Shown: positions 35,186 to 43,823 of the stretch, in pieces | How the letters are laid out: every line of letters begins with the position of its first letter | How positions within the stretch are numbered: the first letter of the stretch is position 1 | Assembly: GCA_040752595.1 (NCBI GenBank) | Contig: JBFMGX010000016.1 | Span: forward strand, 36,463-100,462 | Direction of reading: 5' to 3' | Length of the DNA stretch: 64,000 nucleotides | DNA from: Candidatus Zixiibacteriota bacterium | GTDB lineage: Bacteria > Zixibacteria > MSB-5A5 > WJJR01 | Made by a program: the position numbers and the translations under genes | Notes under the pieces: generated by a model | What the model was told of the DNA's origin: nothing | The model's input: the letters and a program-made list of their open reading frames with translations, nothing else | Databases searched by the model: none

Positions 35186-36211
35186 TCATGCGGTCTGATT
35201 GAGGATCGGCTCAGGGATCTCTTGCAACGCCCGCCGGATGGCCGGGACCGTGGTCTGAGCCGTACCCAGTTCCTTGATCACCTCACCGGCCGCCACGTTG
35301 GCGGTGTAGGCCGCCTGCAACATGGTTCCGCCCGCCGCCAGGCACAATGCCACGGCGGCAATCACCGTATCTCCCGCCCCCGTGACATCATAGACCTGAC
35401 GCGCGACTGTCGGGATGGTGGTCATGCGGCCGTCACCATCCGGTTCGAACAGCGCCATCCCCAACTCACCGCGGGTAATGAGCAGCGAGTCCGCTTCCAA
35501 CGAGCGCAACAAATCGAATCCCACCGCACGCAACGATTCCTCGTCCCGGATTCGCCGACCGGCGACGAAACCGGCCTCATGGTGATTCGGCGTCAGGGTC
35601 GTCACACGGCGATACGCCGGGAAGTGCGTGTCCTTGGGATCGACAACGACAAAGCGGCCGCGCACCCGTGCTTCGCTCACCACGCGCTCCAGCAGCGGTC
35701 GGTTGATCACGCCTTTGCCATAGTCGGAAATCACGAGTCCCGCCGCGCCCTGATCCAGCGCCTGCTCGCACAACGCGGACATCCGCTCCGATACGGACGC
35801 TTCGATCTCGGTCGTCGATTCGAAATCGGCCCGTACGACCTGCTGGTGGTGCGCGACAATCCGCGTCTTCAGCGTCGTCGGGCGCGAGGTGTCCACGAGC
35901 AATCCGTCGGTCCCCAGACCTTGTGCCGCCAGTTGTTCACGTATCGTATCGGCGGGGCGATCTCGACCGACGACGCCCAGGAGCGCCACCGTGCCTCCCA
36001 GCGAACGGATATTCTGCGCCACGTTGGCGGCTCCCCCCAGCTTGGCGTCCTGTCGCTCCACAGCGACGACGGGAACCGGCGCCTCGGGGGAAATCCGTTC
36101 GACCCTTCCCCACCAGTACTCATCCAGCATGACGTCACCGAGCACAATGACGTTCTGCCCGGCGAAACGATCCAAAAGGGGCTCAATCCCCAAGTGAACG
36201 GGTACGGTCAT
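35186..36211 (-). CDS. hldE: D-glycero-beta-D-manno-heptose-7-phosphate kinase
   Basis: A 341-aa PfkB-type kinase like the N-terminal half of HldE (RfaE1). Seen are VIVLGDVMLDEYWWGRVERI, SPEAPVPVV, KLGGAANVAQNIRSLGG, VISDYGKGVI, VDPKDTHF and the anion-hole/catalytic base motif DVTGAGDTVIAA. It phosphorylates heptose 7-phosphate to the 1,7-bisphosphate. The ATG at 36211 was chosen; a GTG at 36235 is possible. It is divergent from the DUF3467 gene and the two promoters overlap. Confidence 0.92.
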   Translation of the reverse strand: MTVPVHLGIEPLLDRFAGQNVIVLGDVMLDEYWWGRVERISPEAPVPVVAVERQDAKLGGAANVAQNIRSLGGTVALLGVVGRDRPADTIREQLAAQGLGTDGLLVDTSRPTTLKTRIVAHHQQVVRADFESTTEIEASVSERMSALCEQALDQGAAGLVISDYGKGVINRPLLERVVSEARVRGRFVVVDPKDTHFPAYRRVTTLTPNHHEAGFVAGRRIRDEESLRAVGFDLLRSLEADSLLITRGELGMALFEPDGDGRMTTIPTVARQVYDVTGAGDTVIAAVALCLAAGGTMLQAAYTANVAAGEVIKELGTAQTTVPAIRRALQEIPEPILNQTA

Positions 36212-36237
36212 CTGTCGCTTTCGACGGGGAGCCACGG

Positions 36238-36284
36238 TTGACTTTCATCGTCGGATGGTATACCGTGGCAGCGCACGTACACAA
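36238..36284. promoter_or_regulatory. Overlapping divergent promoters sharing a palindromic -10
   Basis: GGTATACC (36257-36264) can serve as -10 both ways. Plus: TTGACT (36238-36243), 15 bases, TATACC (36259-36264), toward DUF3467. Minus: TTGTGT (36284-36279), 16 bases, TATACC (36262-36257), toward the heptose kinase. The two would compete for polymerase. Spacing on the plus side is short. Confidence 0.45.
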
Positions 36285-36296
36285 GGAGGATTTACC

Positions 36297-36593
36297 GTGC
36301 AAGGCAGACCGCAAATCAACGTTGAAGTCGGACCGACAGAAGCCGAGGGGATCTACTCCAATCTCGCGCTCATTGTGCACTCGCCGCAGGAGTTCGTTAT
36401 CGATTTCGCCCGGGTCACGCCCGGATCGCCGAAATCGAAGGTCTACGCGCGCATCATCATGACCCCGGCCCACGCCAAGATGCTCCAGAATGCCCTGGAG
36501 GAGAACATCAAGAAGTACGAATCTGCCTTCGGTGCGATCAAGCTGGCCGGGGTCGACGAAAAGAACATCGGCTTCCAGACGCCACGGGAGTAG
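36297..36593 (+). CDS. DUF3467 family protein
   Basis: A 98-aa protein: QINVEVGPTEAEGIYSNLAL, then SPQEFVIDFARVTPG, RIIMTPAHAKMLQNALEENI and a final YESAFGAI. This is the compact DUF3467 pattern seen widely in Bacteroidetes and relatives; function unknown. GTG at 36297 is six bases after AAGGAGGA, a near-ideal ribosome-binding site, so it is preferred to the longer frame from 36255. It is alone on the plus strand in this region. Confidence 0.88.
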   Translation: MQGRPQINVEVGPTEAEGIYSNLALIVHSPQEFVIDFARVTPGSPKSKVYARIIMTPAHAKMLQNALEENIKKYESAFGAIKLAGVDEKNIGFQTPRE

Positions 36594-36735
36594 GTTCCGC
36601 AAGGCGCCCACCCCAGTGACCGACCGGAACCCACCGGGAGGGCGACGCTCCCGCGGAGCCGCACTGCGCTCCATGACACATGACGGTGCGGTTGATGCGA
36701 CAGCTTCCCAAGAACGATCAATCACCCACGATGCT

Positions 36736-38541
36736 TCAATTCGGGGCCTGGTCGGCCAGAGTCAGAGTGACCCCCCAGCCCGCTTGATCCTCCGGCGGGG
36801 CGGCATTCCAATCGCCGAAGGCATGGGAATCGTCGGTCACGAAGCGCAGCAGGTACTCCCCTTTGTCCAATAGAATCGTCTGATCGACGACGCGGTTCTT
36901 CTCGGTGCCGCCGGCATGGGACGTCTTCCGGTACGTCATCTCCCAGACGACGTCCCCGGTGCCGATCTCCTCGATCCAGCCGTAGTCGCTCATGCCCGAT
37001 CTCGTGCCCTCGCCGACCGCGTGAATGTGCACGCGGGTGGGCGAACTCAACGTGAAGCGCTGCTCGCGCTCCTCGTCGTCGCCGACCTCGGTGAGGGCCG
37101 CAATCACGCCCGGCGTCCTGAGCCGGGATTTGGGTACCACCACAAAGGTCGACGTGTCGAAGCCGTCGGTCGCGGGAAACAACGTGACACCGTACGATTG
37201 CTGATCGTGGGGCGGCGATGTATTCCATCCCCCCGCGTAGGAATGCGAGCCGTCGGAACTGTAATACAACAGGAAATCACCGGCGTCGAAATGCACGATG
37301 CCGTCGAACTGGCGGTTCTTCCTCGCCCCACCCGCCGGTTCGGTGTTGTCCCACGTCATCTCCCAAACCTTGCGCTTGTTCTCTGCCTTGACGACCCAGG
37401 CGTAGTCCGCCATGCGGTTGTCGTATTGGTCATACTCCCCGATCGCGTAGACGCGGAGCGGTTCGGCCCGCGTCAGACGAAACGCCTGGGACTTCAGTTC
37501 GTTGTCACCGATCTCGACCATCCGGAGCAAGGCCGCACGGGAAGTTCCGCCCTCATACGGGATAATCAACGGGCGCTCCGCTTCATGGATCGGGATGATC
37601 TGCAGGCCCCACGCCCCGGGATCATAGGGGGGCGGCGCATTCCAGTCGTCGTAGGTATGGGAATCGTCGGTCACATAGAAGGCGACATAGTCCCCGCGGG
37701 GCAGGTGCACGCGATCGTGGAATCGTCTGTTTTTCGCCGCGCCGCCGGCCAGATCGGTGTTCTCCCGGGTCATCACCCAAACGCGTCGACCGAGCCGGGC
37801 ATCGTTGATCCATCCCCAATCGACCATCGCGTCGCCGGACTGGGAATACTCCCCGATCGCGTAGATCTCAAGGTCCAAGTCGGCCTGAAGCGTGAATCCC
37901 TCCTGTCGGTACGAATCGTTGCCGGGACGGACAAGGCCGACAGCAGGTGCGCGCTGCGTCCCCGCGACGGTCTCCCGCAGGGCCGCGGCGTCACCCGTGA
38001 TCACGACGTGATAGCGGGGAGCAAGAGAGCTCAGTCCGTCGTTCTTGTCACCCCTTCCCAGACGCGATAGCGCCTCGCCGAGCCGCTTGAAAACCTCCCC
38101 CAGATTCTCACCGTCGAATCCACCGGGAAAGATGTCCGGCCAGCCGACATAGTAGTACAGCTCGTACGACCCCCGCCGCAACCTCACGTTACCCTCGAAT
38201 CGGCGGAGCGACTTCGAGTCGGGAACGGGTTCGGTAATTTCCTCATCCAGGGACCAGACCATGGTGCGCGTCTTGGCATCCAGAATCCAAGGGTACGCAA
38301 AGAAGCTCTGCCCCGATTCCAAGGCCGCACCCACCGCCGCGATCGTGACATCCAGATCCCGATCAACCGTGAAGTAGCGATGGACCAGATCTCGTGACGA
38401 CAGATCAGCAATCTCAATGGTCCCGTCGGCCCGCGCCGTCCTCGGCACGAATGCGTCCCACGCGGCCGCGGCAACCACCAAGACGGCAAGCGTGATGATG
38501 CGCGTGCCGGTCACGGTATGGGCGTGACAGCGCGCCCGCAT
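36736..38541 (-). CDS. Secreted protein with four copies of an unrecognised repeat domain
   Basis: About 601 aa. A signal peptide (TRIITLAVLVVAAAAWDAF, ending TARA) precedes four related modules. Copies 2, 3 and 4 share AIGE or AVGE, then DWGW/DYAW/DYGW, VWVMT/VWEMT, AGG..KNR, a GDY or GEYLL strand, DDSH or DGSH, DWN or GWN, PPxD, and a WG/YG close. They cover about residues 225-330, 345-455 and 490-600. Copy 1 is divergent (FFAYPWI, TMVWSLDEE, GSYELYYYVG). I do not recognise the domain; its alternating aromatic strands suggest a beta-sandwich. The start is uncertain: in-frame ATGs at 38550, 38592 and 38637 exist, and only 38637 has a ribosome-binding site, supplied by a repeat element. Confidence 0.75.
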   Translation of the reverse strand: MRARCHAHTVTGTRIITLAVLVVAAAAWDAFVPRTARADGTIEIADLSSRDLVHRYFTVDRDLDVTIAAVGAALESGQSFFAYPWILDAKTRTMVWSLDEEITEPVPDSKSLRRFEGNVRLRRGSYELYYYVGWPDIFPGGFDGENLGEVFKRLGEALSRLGRGDKNDGLSSLAPRYHVVITGDAAALRETVAGTQRAPAVGLVRPGNDSYRQEGFTLQADLDLEIYAIGEYSQSGDAMVDWGWINDARLGRRVWVMTRENTDLAGGAAKNRRFHDRVHLPRGDYVAFYVTDDSHTYDDWNAPPPYDPGAWGLQIIPIHEAERPLIIPYEGGTSRAALLRMVEIGDNELKSQAFRLTRAEPLRVYAIGEYDQYDNRMADYAWVVKAENKRKVWEMTWDNTEPAGGARKNRQFDGIVHFDAGDFLLYYSSDGSHSYAGGWNTSPPHDQQSYGVTLFPATDGFDTSTFVVVPKSRLRTPGVIAALTEVGDDEEREQRFTLSSPTRVHIHAVGEGTRSGMSDYGWIEEIGTGDVVWEMTYRKTSHAGGTEKNRVVDQTILLDKGEYLLRFVTDDSHAFGDWNAAPPEDQAGWGVTLTLADQAPN

Positions 38542-38638
38542 GCCCCGCATGGGCGGGGAAAGCGGCTCAGGTTGTGCATCTCGGACCGTCATAGTTCCAT
38601 TTACGAGAATCGGCGCCGCCGGTTGCACCTGTATCATA

Positions 38639-38691
38639 ACCTCTCCCTGCGGGAGGGGTCGCTTGGACCGGAGGTCCAAGCGGGTGAGAGA
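38639..38691. repeat. Dispersed repeat, third copy, with CGCTTGGACC stem
   Basis: ACCTCTCCCT and GGGAGGGG pair, followed by a 10-bp perfect stem CGCTTGGACC/GGTCCAAGCG (38660-38682, loop GGA), then CGGGTGAGAG. Same order as at 29252-29304, but the second stem has an unrelated sequence. A partial echo (GGCCGGAGGTCC) follows near 38725. Confidence 0.75.
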
Positions 38692-38763
38692 GTTCTCAAG
38701 TCGTATGGTCCCGTCATACCCCTTGGCCGGAGGTCCAAAGCCGAGGCAGCCCTCGACCCGGGG

Positions 38764-40116
38764 TCAGAACCCGGTCTGGCCGGAAAAACGGAACGATCCC
38801 AAGTGCACGGCCGGCGCGGTGATGCACCCCAGTGAATCCCACCAGGCGTTGATGCACTGCCGCTGGGCCGACAGCGCTTTCACCGTGCCAAACGCCCTCA
38901 GCATGCTGTCTGTGAAACGCAGGTTCTTCACGCCCCCCTGCAAACGCCCGTCCTTGATCCGCATCAGGCCGTCCCGCGTCATGCCCGTCAGCACGGCATG
39001 CGGCGTGTCCAGGAAGCCGTTGATGTAGTGAAACCGGGTCACCAGAAGCCCGTCGCCGACACCGGCGATCATCTGCGGCAACGAGGAATCGCCTGGGGCC
39101 ACAAACAGATTCAGCGCCAGAGCGCCTTCGCCGGAACTGTCCGGTGTCAGCGCATGACCGGTAGACACCGTCTTTCCCCGGGACGCTGTGAGGGAATCGT
39201 AGACGACTCCTTTGGCCACACCGGCCGTGATCAGCTCCACCCGCCGTTTCGGCACACCCTCGAAGTCAAACGGCATTGCCACGCCTGCGGGGTCGGTACC
39301 ATCGTCGTGGATGCTGATCTCTTCCCCGGTGATTCTCTGTCCAATCCTGTTGCACATGAAGGAGGTGCCGTCGAGCATCGCCTTCGAGCCAAAGCCGATG
39401 TAGTTGACCCACTCCATGAGTGCAGCCACCGCCGCCGGTTCGAGCACGACCTCGTACTCGCCGGGAGATAGAGTCTCGGGGTCGGCACAGGCGACCGCCT
39501 TGTCCACCGCTGCCCCGGCCACGGCGCGCACGTCGAGCGCACCGACGTCGCGGGAGAGACCCTCGGCATACCCCGAAGAGTTCTTCGTCATGGCGATCAC
39601 CGACAGCGATGCCGAGGTGAGCGGCTGATACGCCGCGACGCCGCGCGTGTTGACGACCGCGACTTCGCCCGTCCCTGTGGTCAACGATCCGGCGACCGTG
39701 CACCCCCGCCGTGACGCTACTTGGACAATGCTTTTCACTTTGAGCCCACGGGAACGTGGCGTGAACTTCGCCGTTTCACTGAAGAAGGTGGAGACGTCCG
39801 GATATGTCGCCGGTCCCGGCAAGGACTCAAAGTGCGGATTCTCCTTCTGCGCCTTGGCAATCTTGATCGCCGCTCGATAGGCCGCTTTCAAGTCGCCGCG
39901 TGACAGGGAGTTGGTCGATGCCACACCGAGCTTCCGGCCCATGGCGACGCGGAAGAACACTTTGCTTTGCGTCTCAGCGACGTTCTGGTGGATGATGGAA
40001 TTGGCGAATCGTGTCAGCCCCGACTCGGAGCCGACGAAGACAGCTTCGCCCTGATCGGCCAGTTTGAGCGCCAATGTGTCGCCCAATAGCGTGACAATCT
40101 TGTCTTTGCCGATCAT
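38764..40116 (-). CDS. tldE: TldE/PmbA-type subunit of the TldD-TldE protease
   Basis: A 450-aa U62-family protein, the non-metal subunit that partners TldD. Signature parts are ESGLTRFANSIIHQNVAET near the start, LEPAAVAALMEWVNYIGFG, DDGTDPAGVAMPFDFEGVPK and NLFVAPGDSSLPQMIAGVGDG. TldD/E degrade unstructured peptides and mature some modified peptides. ATG overlaps the tldD stop by 4 bases, as typical for the pair. The frame is open upstream inside tldD and was not used. Confidence 0.9.
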   Translation of the reverse strand: MIGKDKIVTLLGDTLALKLADQGEAVFVGSESGLTRFANSIIHQNVAETQSKVFFRVAMGRKLGVASTNSLSRGDLKAAYRAAIKIAKAQKENPHFESLPGPATYPDVSTFFSETAKFTPRSRGLKVKSIVQVASRRGCTVAGSLTTGTGEVAVVNTRGVAAYQPLTSASLSVIAMTKNSSGYAEGLSRDVGALDVRAVAGAAVDKAVACADPETLSPGEYEVVLEPAAVAALMEWVNYIGFGSKAMLDGTSFMCNRIGQRITGEEISIHDDGTDPAGVAMPFDFEGVPKRRVELITAGVAKGVVYDSLTASRGKTVSTGHALTPDSSGEGALALNLFVAPGDSSLPQMIAGVGDGLLVTRFHYINGFLDTPHAVLTGMTRDGLMRIKDGRLQGGVKNLRFTDSMLRAFGTVKALSAQRQCINAWWDSLGCITAPAVHLGSFRFSGQTGF

Positions 40117-41555
40117 CGGCTCACCCCCACGGTGATCTGGCGAAAACGCGCCGGGGCGGCGCCATGCGCGACCCGCGCCACCTGCATCGGCTGCCCTTTG
40201 CCGCAGTTGGGAACACCCCACACATGCCAGTGATCGCGGTTGCAGATCGCGTCGCAGGCGTTCCAGAACTCCGGCGTGATCCCGGTGTAGAGAGCGTTCT
40301 TATATAGTTGTCCTTTGCGTCCGCCTTTGATCTCCCACGCCGCCTCGACGCCGAACTGGAAATTCAAGCGGCGGTCATCGATCGACCACGAGTTGTTGGT
40401 GTCGAGGAACAACGCCCCGTCGGAATCGGCGAGAAGATCATCGAAGGAGACCGACCCCGGCTCCAAGTTGATATTGGTCATGCGAATCAATGGAATCCGA
40501 TTCCAACGGTCGGCGCGCATCGTACCGTTCGAGGTCCGATCGATCACCGGCGCCGTCTCGCGCGACGTCAGGTAACCGACAAAGACCCCTTCGCGGACCA
40601 GATCGGTTCTCTGGGCCGGCACACCTTCGTCATCGTATCCGAATGTCCCCAGCCCCTCCGGCGTGGTGGCGTCCGCGACGATGTTCACCAGCCGGGAGCC
40701 GTAGCGGAGTTTCCCCAGTTGATCGACGGTCAGAAAGCTCCCGCCGGCCAGCGAGACCTCGGTTCCGAGCACGCGATCAAGCTCGGCCGGGTGACCGCAG
40801 GATTCATGCACCTGCAAGGCCATCTGCGAGGCGCCGATGACGATGTCGCGCGAGCCCGACGGGCAGACCGGCGCGGTCAGAAGGGCAACCGCCTCCTCGC
40901 GGACGCGCTCCGCCTCGTCCTTCAGATTCATGCGCTCGATCAACTCGTATCCGCCGGTCCCATAGTCGCCGCGGTGCGAGTTGGGATAGGAGCGTCGCTG
41001 AACCTCTCCCGAGTCGACCGCGGTGGCGGTATACCCCGCTCCCGATTCGGTCAGCACCTGTTCGATCAGGGCACCCTCAGTTGAGGCGAAGATCTTCTCA
41101 GTACGGAAAAAGTCCATCGACGCTTCGGCAACTTGGATCTTGCGATCCCGGCGCAACACGCGGTTGACGAAGGAGAGAAGCTCGAGCTTTTTCGACAGCG
41201 GAACCTTGAACGGATCGAGCGTCACCGGCGTTTCGAAACGTCCGGTGGCAGGCACCAGGGGCGCGAGCGTCACGTCGTGTGTCTTGACCAGGGCGCTGGC
41301 CTTGGCAATCGCCAGTGCCCGACCGGCGACCTTGCGCATCTCCCCCAGCGTGCAGATCGCCGAGGACGCAAACCCCCAGGCACCGTCGGCGAGGACCCGG
41401 ATGCCGAATCCCTGATCGAGATCACGAGAGAGCGTGTCCACCGTCTCATTGGTGAGTTTGATGTTCTCGGTGGTTGTGCGGACATACCGGATGTCGGCAT
41501 AGGTGACGCCCCGGGACTTCAAGAAGTCGATTGTGGTGAGTAGTCGATCCTTCAT
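40113..41555 (-). CDS. tldD: Metalloprotease TldD
   Basis: A 480-aa protein with the zinc motif HESCGH (H250, E251, H255) followed by PAELDRVLG, the diagnostic HExxxH of TldD. Other family parts: DQGFGIRVLADGAWGFAS near the start, DDEGVPAQRTDLV, and GALFLDTNNSWSIDDRRLNF, where the last ligands lie. It forms the active heterodimer with TldE. GGAGGG stands just before the ATG and a good promoter lies at 41597-41625. No obvious precursor peptide gene is nearby. Confidence 0.92.
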   Translation of the reverse strand: MKDRLLTTIDFLKSRGVTYADIRYVRTTTENIKLTNETVDTLSRDLDQGFGIRVLADGAWGFASSAICTLGEMRKVAGRALAIAKASALVKTHDVTLAPLVPATGRFETPVTLDPFKVPLSKKLELLSFVNRVLRRDRKIQVAEASMDFFRTEKIFASTEGALIEQVLTESGAGYTATAVDSGEVQRRSYPNSHRGDYGTGGYELIERMNLKDEAERVREEAVALLTAPVCPSGSRDIVIGASQMALQVHESCGHPAELDRVLGTEVSLAGGSFLTVDQLGKLRYGSRLVNIVADATTPEGLGTFGYDDEGVPAQRTDLVREGVFVGYLTSRETAPVIDRTSNGTMRADRWNRIPLIRMTNINLEPGSVSFDDLLADSDGALFLDTNNSWSIDDRRLNFQFGVEAAWEIKGGRKGQLYKNALYTGITPEFWNACDAICNRDHWHVWGVPNCGKGQPMQVARVAHGAAPARFRQITVGVSR

Positions 41556-41596
41556 AACCCTCCAGTGGGCGTCGTGATTGCTGACACCCGGGAGCG

Positions 41597-41625
41597 AACA
41601 TACCCGTCAAAGCGACGGCAGTCAA
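41597..41625 (-). promoter_or_regulatory. Promoter of tldD-tldE
   Basis: On the minus strand TTGACT (41625-41620), 17 bases, TATGTT (41602-41597). Start near 41590, leader about 35 bases. One of the clearest promoters in the window. Confidence 0.62.
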
Positions 41626-41656
41626 CCCGAGGGTGGCACACGCGGACCCCTCTGTG

Positions 41657-41681
41657 GGGGCAGCTTTGAGACCTGCCCCTA
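41657..41681. repeat. GGGGCAG hairpin repeat overlapping the waaF stop
   Basis: GGGGCAG (41657-41663) pairs with CTGCCCC (41673-41679), loop of 9. Read on the minus strand it begins TAGGGGCAGG, and that TAG is the waaF stop codon. Confidence 0.6.
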
Positions 41682-42752
41682 AGCATCGATCGTACGGGGC
41701 TCAGAACCGCCCCCACCGGAGCGGGCATGCAGTGCCACGAGTGCGTTCCAGACGTCGTCCACAGTGACGAGCATCTGGCATTCGAGCGGCAGATCGCGAC
41801 GCCAGCAGTCGTTGCGATAGCAGGGAGAGCAGAACACCGGCTTCTTCACGGTGACGGCAATGGGGGTGTACGGTGCGACCTCAGCGGGATCGCCGGGGCC
41901 GGAGATCACGACGGTCGGTGTACCGACGGCCGCGGCGAGGTGCGAAAGACCAGAGTCATTCGCAACACACATGTCCGAACGGCGGATGATCTCTGCGGAA
42001 AACGCCAGATCACCCACCCCGGAGAAGTCGAACACCGCCGGTTTGTCGACGGCGCGCGCCACACGGGTGCAGAGTTCCCTCTCGGCGGGACCGCCGACGA
42101 GAACCACGGCCCCGCCGGTGGATTCGATCCAACGGCGTGCCAGGGCGGCGAAGCGCTCGTCCGGCCAGAGCTTGTTCGGCTGTGCAGCGCCGGGACCGAC
42201 GGCCAGAACCAACTCGAAGTCGACGGGACCGGATTGCTGCCAGAGTCGAGAGACTCTATCCTGTACGTGCTTGCCCGCTCGAAAAGAAAGGGCCCGCACT
42301 TTCTCGCTCCCCGGCCAAATCAGATCGAGGAGCGCCAGATACCCATCCGTCCGATGTGGGCGATGACCATTTCGGCCATAGGGAAGCGACCGTGTCAGCA
42401 GCCAACGTCGCCCATCGGCAGCGTGGCCGACGCGCTCGTTGATTCTCGCCATCCAGAGCATCAGGGCCGAGCCGAACGACGGTGGGAGGCAGAAGACCAT
42501 ATCGAAGCGCTCTCTTCGCAGCGCACCGGCATTGCGCCACTGGGACCGCAACCCACTTCGACCGGCAGACTCGTCGAGGATGATCACCCGATCCACACCC
42601 TCGGCGTCCGCGTAGAGGGGGACAAGATGTGACCGGGTCAGGCAGACGACATTGGCGTCGGGCGCGTTCTTCTTCAAGGACGCGAAGAACGGGAGCGACA
42701 TCACCGCATCGCCAACCCAGTTGGGAGATCGCGCGAGGATGGACTGGCTCAT
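41679..42752 (-). CDS. waaF: ADP-heptose--LPS heptosyltransferase (GT9)
   Basis: A 357-aa GT-B enzyme of family 9, closest to WaaF (heptosyltransferase II): ILARSPNWVGDAVMSLPFF at the start, then GPGAAQPNKLWPDERFAALA, and NDSGLSHLAAAVGTPTVVISGPGDP in the donor site. PVFCSPCYRNDCWR and ECQMLVTVDDV near the end have the cysteines common in this family. It adds heptose, made by the hldE products, to the LPS inner core. The stop codon lies within a hairpin repeat. Confidence 0.92.
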   Translation of the reverse strand: MSQSILARSPNWVGDAVMSLPFFASLKKNAPDANVVCLTRSHLVPLYADAEGVDRVIILDESAGRSGLRSQWRNAGALRRERFDMVFCLPPSFGSALMLWMARINERVGHAADGRRWLLTRSLPYGRNGHRPHRTDGYLALLDLIWPGSEKVRALSFRAGKHVQDRVSRLWQQSGPVDFELVLAVGPGAAQPNKLWPDERFAALARRWIESTGGAVVLVGGPAERELCTRVARAVDKPAVFDFSGVGDLAFSAEIIRRSDMCVANDSGLSHLAAAVGTPTVVISGPGDPAEVAPYTPIAVTVKKPVFCSPCYRNDCWRRDLPLECQMLVTVDDVWNALVALHARSGGGGSEPRTIDA

Positions 42753-42780
42753 TTCACATCAAGGGTGCGTGCTCTGCCTG

Positions 42781-42893
42781 TGGCGAGCGACTTGTCCTGA
42801 GCGGAGTCGAAGGAAGCCGAGCCGCACGCAACATCTCAGAGGGCCGGAGACGCACTGTCCCTGAGGAAGACTGGTGGGTGCAGAGCACCCACC
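42781..42893. repeat. Dispersed repeat segment with GGTGGGTGC hairpin
   Basis: CTTGTCCTGAGCGGAGTCGA (from 42791) is an inverted relative of the CTCAGGACAAG block at 29161 and 35083. Further on GGTGGGTGC (42873-42881) pairs perfectly with GCACCCACC (42885-42893). The block fills most of the spacer between lpxL and waaF. Confidence 0.7.
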
Positions 42894-42929
42894 CTACGTC
42901 TCGTGCAGATGTGCCGCCCATGGCACGAT

Positions 42930-43808
42930 CTAATCCCGCCAGCGACGGTGCGTCCACAGCCATTGCTCCGGGTGCCGACGGACGTGCTGTTCCAAACGAC
43001 GGGTGTATTCCTGTGTGACGGCGACAAGGTCCTGCTCCGCATCACCCGTCTGCGGAAGCTCAATCGGACCGTCGATCACAAGCGTGAAGCGCCCATGGGC
43101 CTCACGTACCAGACATCCGGTGAGAACGGGACACCGAAACCGCAGTGCCAATGCCGCCGGACCACGCGGTGTCGAGACCATCCGACCGAAAAACTCCACC
43201 TCAATACCCTCCGCGCCGGCATACTGGTCGGCGAGAATCGCGACGAAACGCCTGGCCTGCAACGCGCGGGCAATCCCCAAGGTCGCCACCTGCGTGTGGA
43301 TGACCCCCATTCCGGCCCGGAGGCGCAGATCGTTGTAGAACCGGTCGGCCCACGGGTTGCGCGCGGGCTTGACCACGACATCCAGAGGAAACCCCTGCGC
43401 ACACACCCATGCCCCCAAAAGTTCCCAGTTGCCGAAATGCCCAGTCAGCAGCAACGCACCCCGCCCCTGCGCGATGACCCGTTCGAAGTGCTGAACGCCC
43501 TCCGGGTCGATTCGAGACAAGATCGTTTCCTGTGTCTGGCGACCCAAACGCAGGATTTCGAAGGTCGTGCGCCCAAGGTTGTTGAATGTCGCTTTGACAA
43601 CGTGCTCAACGCGGTCCGAATTCCATTCGGGAAACGCCCGACTTAAGTTGCCATGGGCGATTCGCCGACGCCGTCGCCAGAGTCGGCCGACGATCCTCCC
43701 CGCCATGCCGCCGACCCACCACGATAGTCGTTCCGGGAGCGCATGGGCGACCAGCTTGAGTAGCCACAGTGCCGTCCATTCCAAGCGAAATCGCAGTGAA
43801 CGGATCAT
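42930..43808 (-). CDS. lpxL: Lipid A biosynthesis acyltransferase (LpxL/HtrB family)
   Basis: A 292-aa LPLAT-family enzyme with an N-terminal membrane helix. The catalytic H124-E129 pair is in LLTGHFGNWELLG. NPWADRFYNDLRLRAGM, FVAILADQYAG and QEYTRRLEQHVRRHPEQWLW complete the signature of late acyltransferases that add a secondary chain to lipid A. Other LPLATs acting on different acceptors cannot be ruled out, but waaF and heptose genes nearby support lipid A. Confidence 0.88.
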   Translation of the reverse strand: MIRSLRFRLEWTALWLLKLVAHALPERLSWWVGGMAGRIVGRLWRRRRRIAHGNLSRAFPEWNSDRVEHVVKATFNNLGRTTFEILRLGRQTQETILSRIDPEGVQHFERVIAQGRGALLLTGHFGNWELLGAWVCAQGFPLDVVVKPARNPWADRFYNDLRLRAGMGVIHTQVATLGIARALQARRFVAILADQYAGAEGIEVEFFGRMVSTPRGPAALALRFRCPVLTGCLVREAHGRFTLVIDGPIELPQTGDAEQDLVAVTQEYTRRLEQHVRRHPEQWLWTHRRWRD

Positions 43809-43823
43809 GTGTGCAACCAGCGG

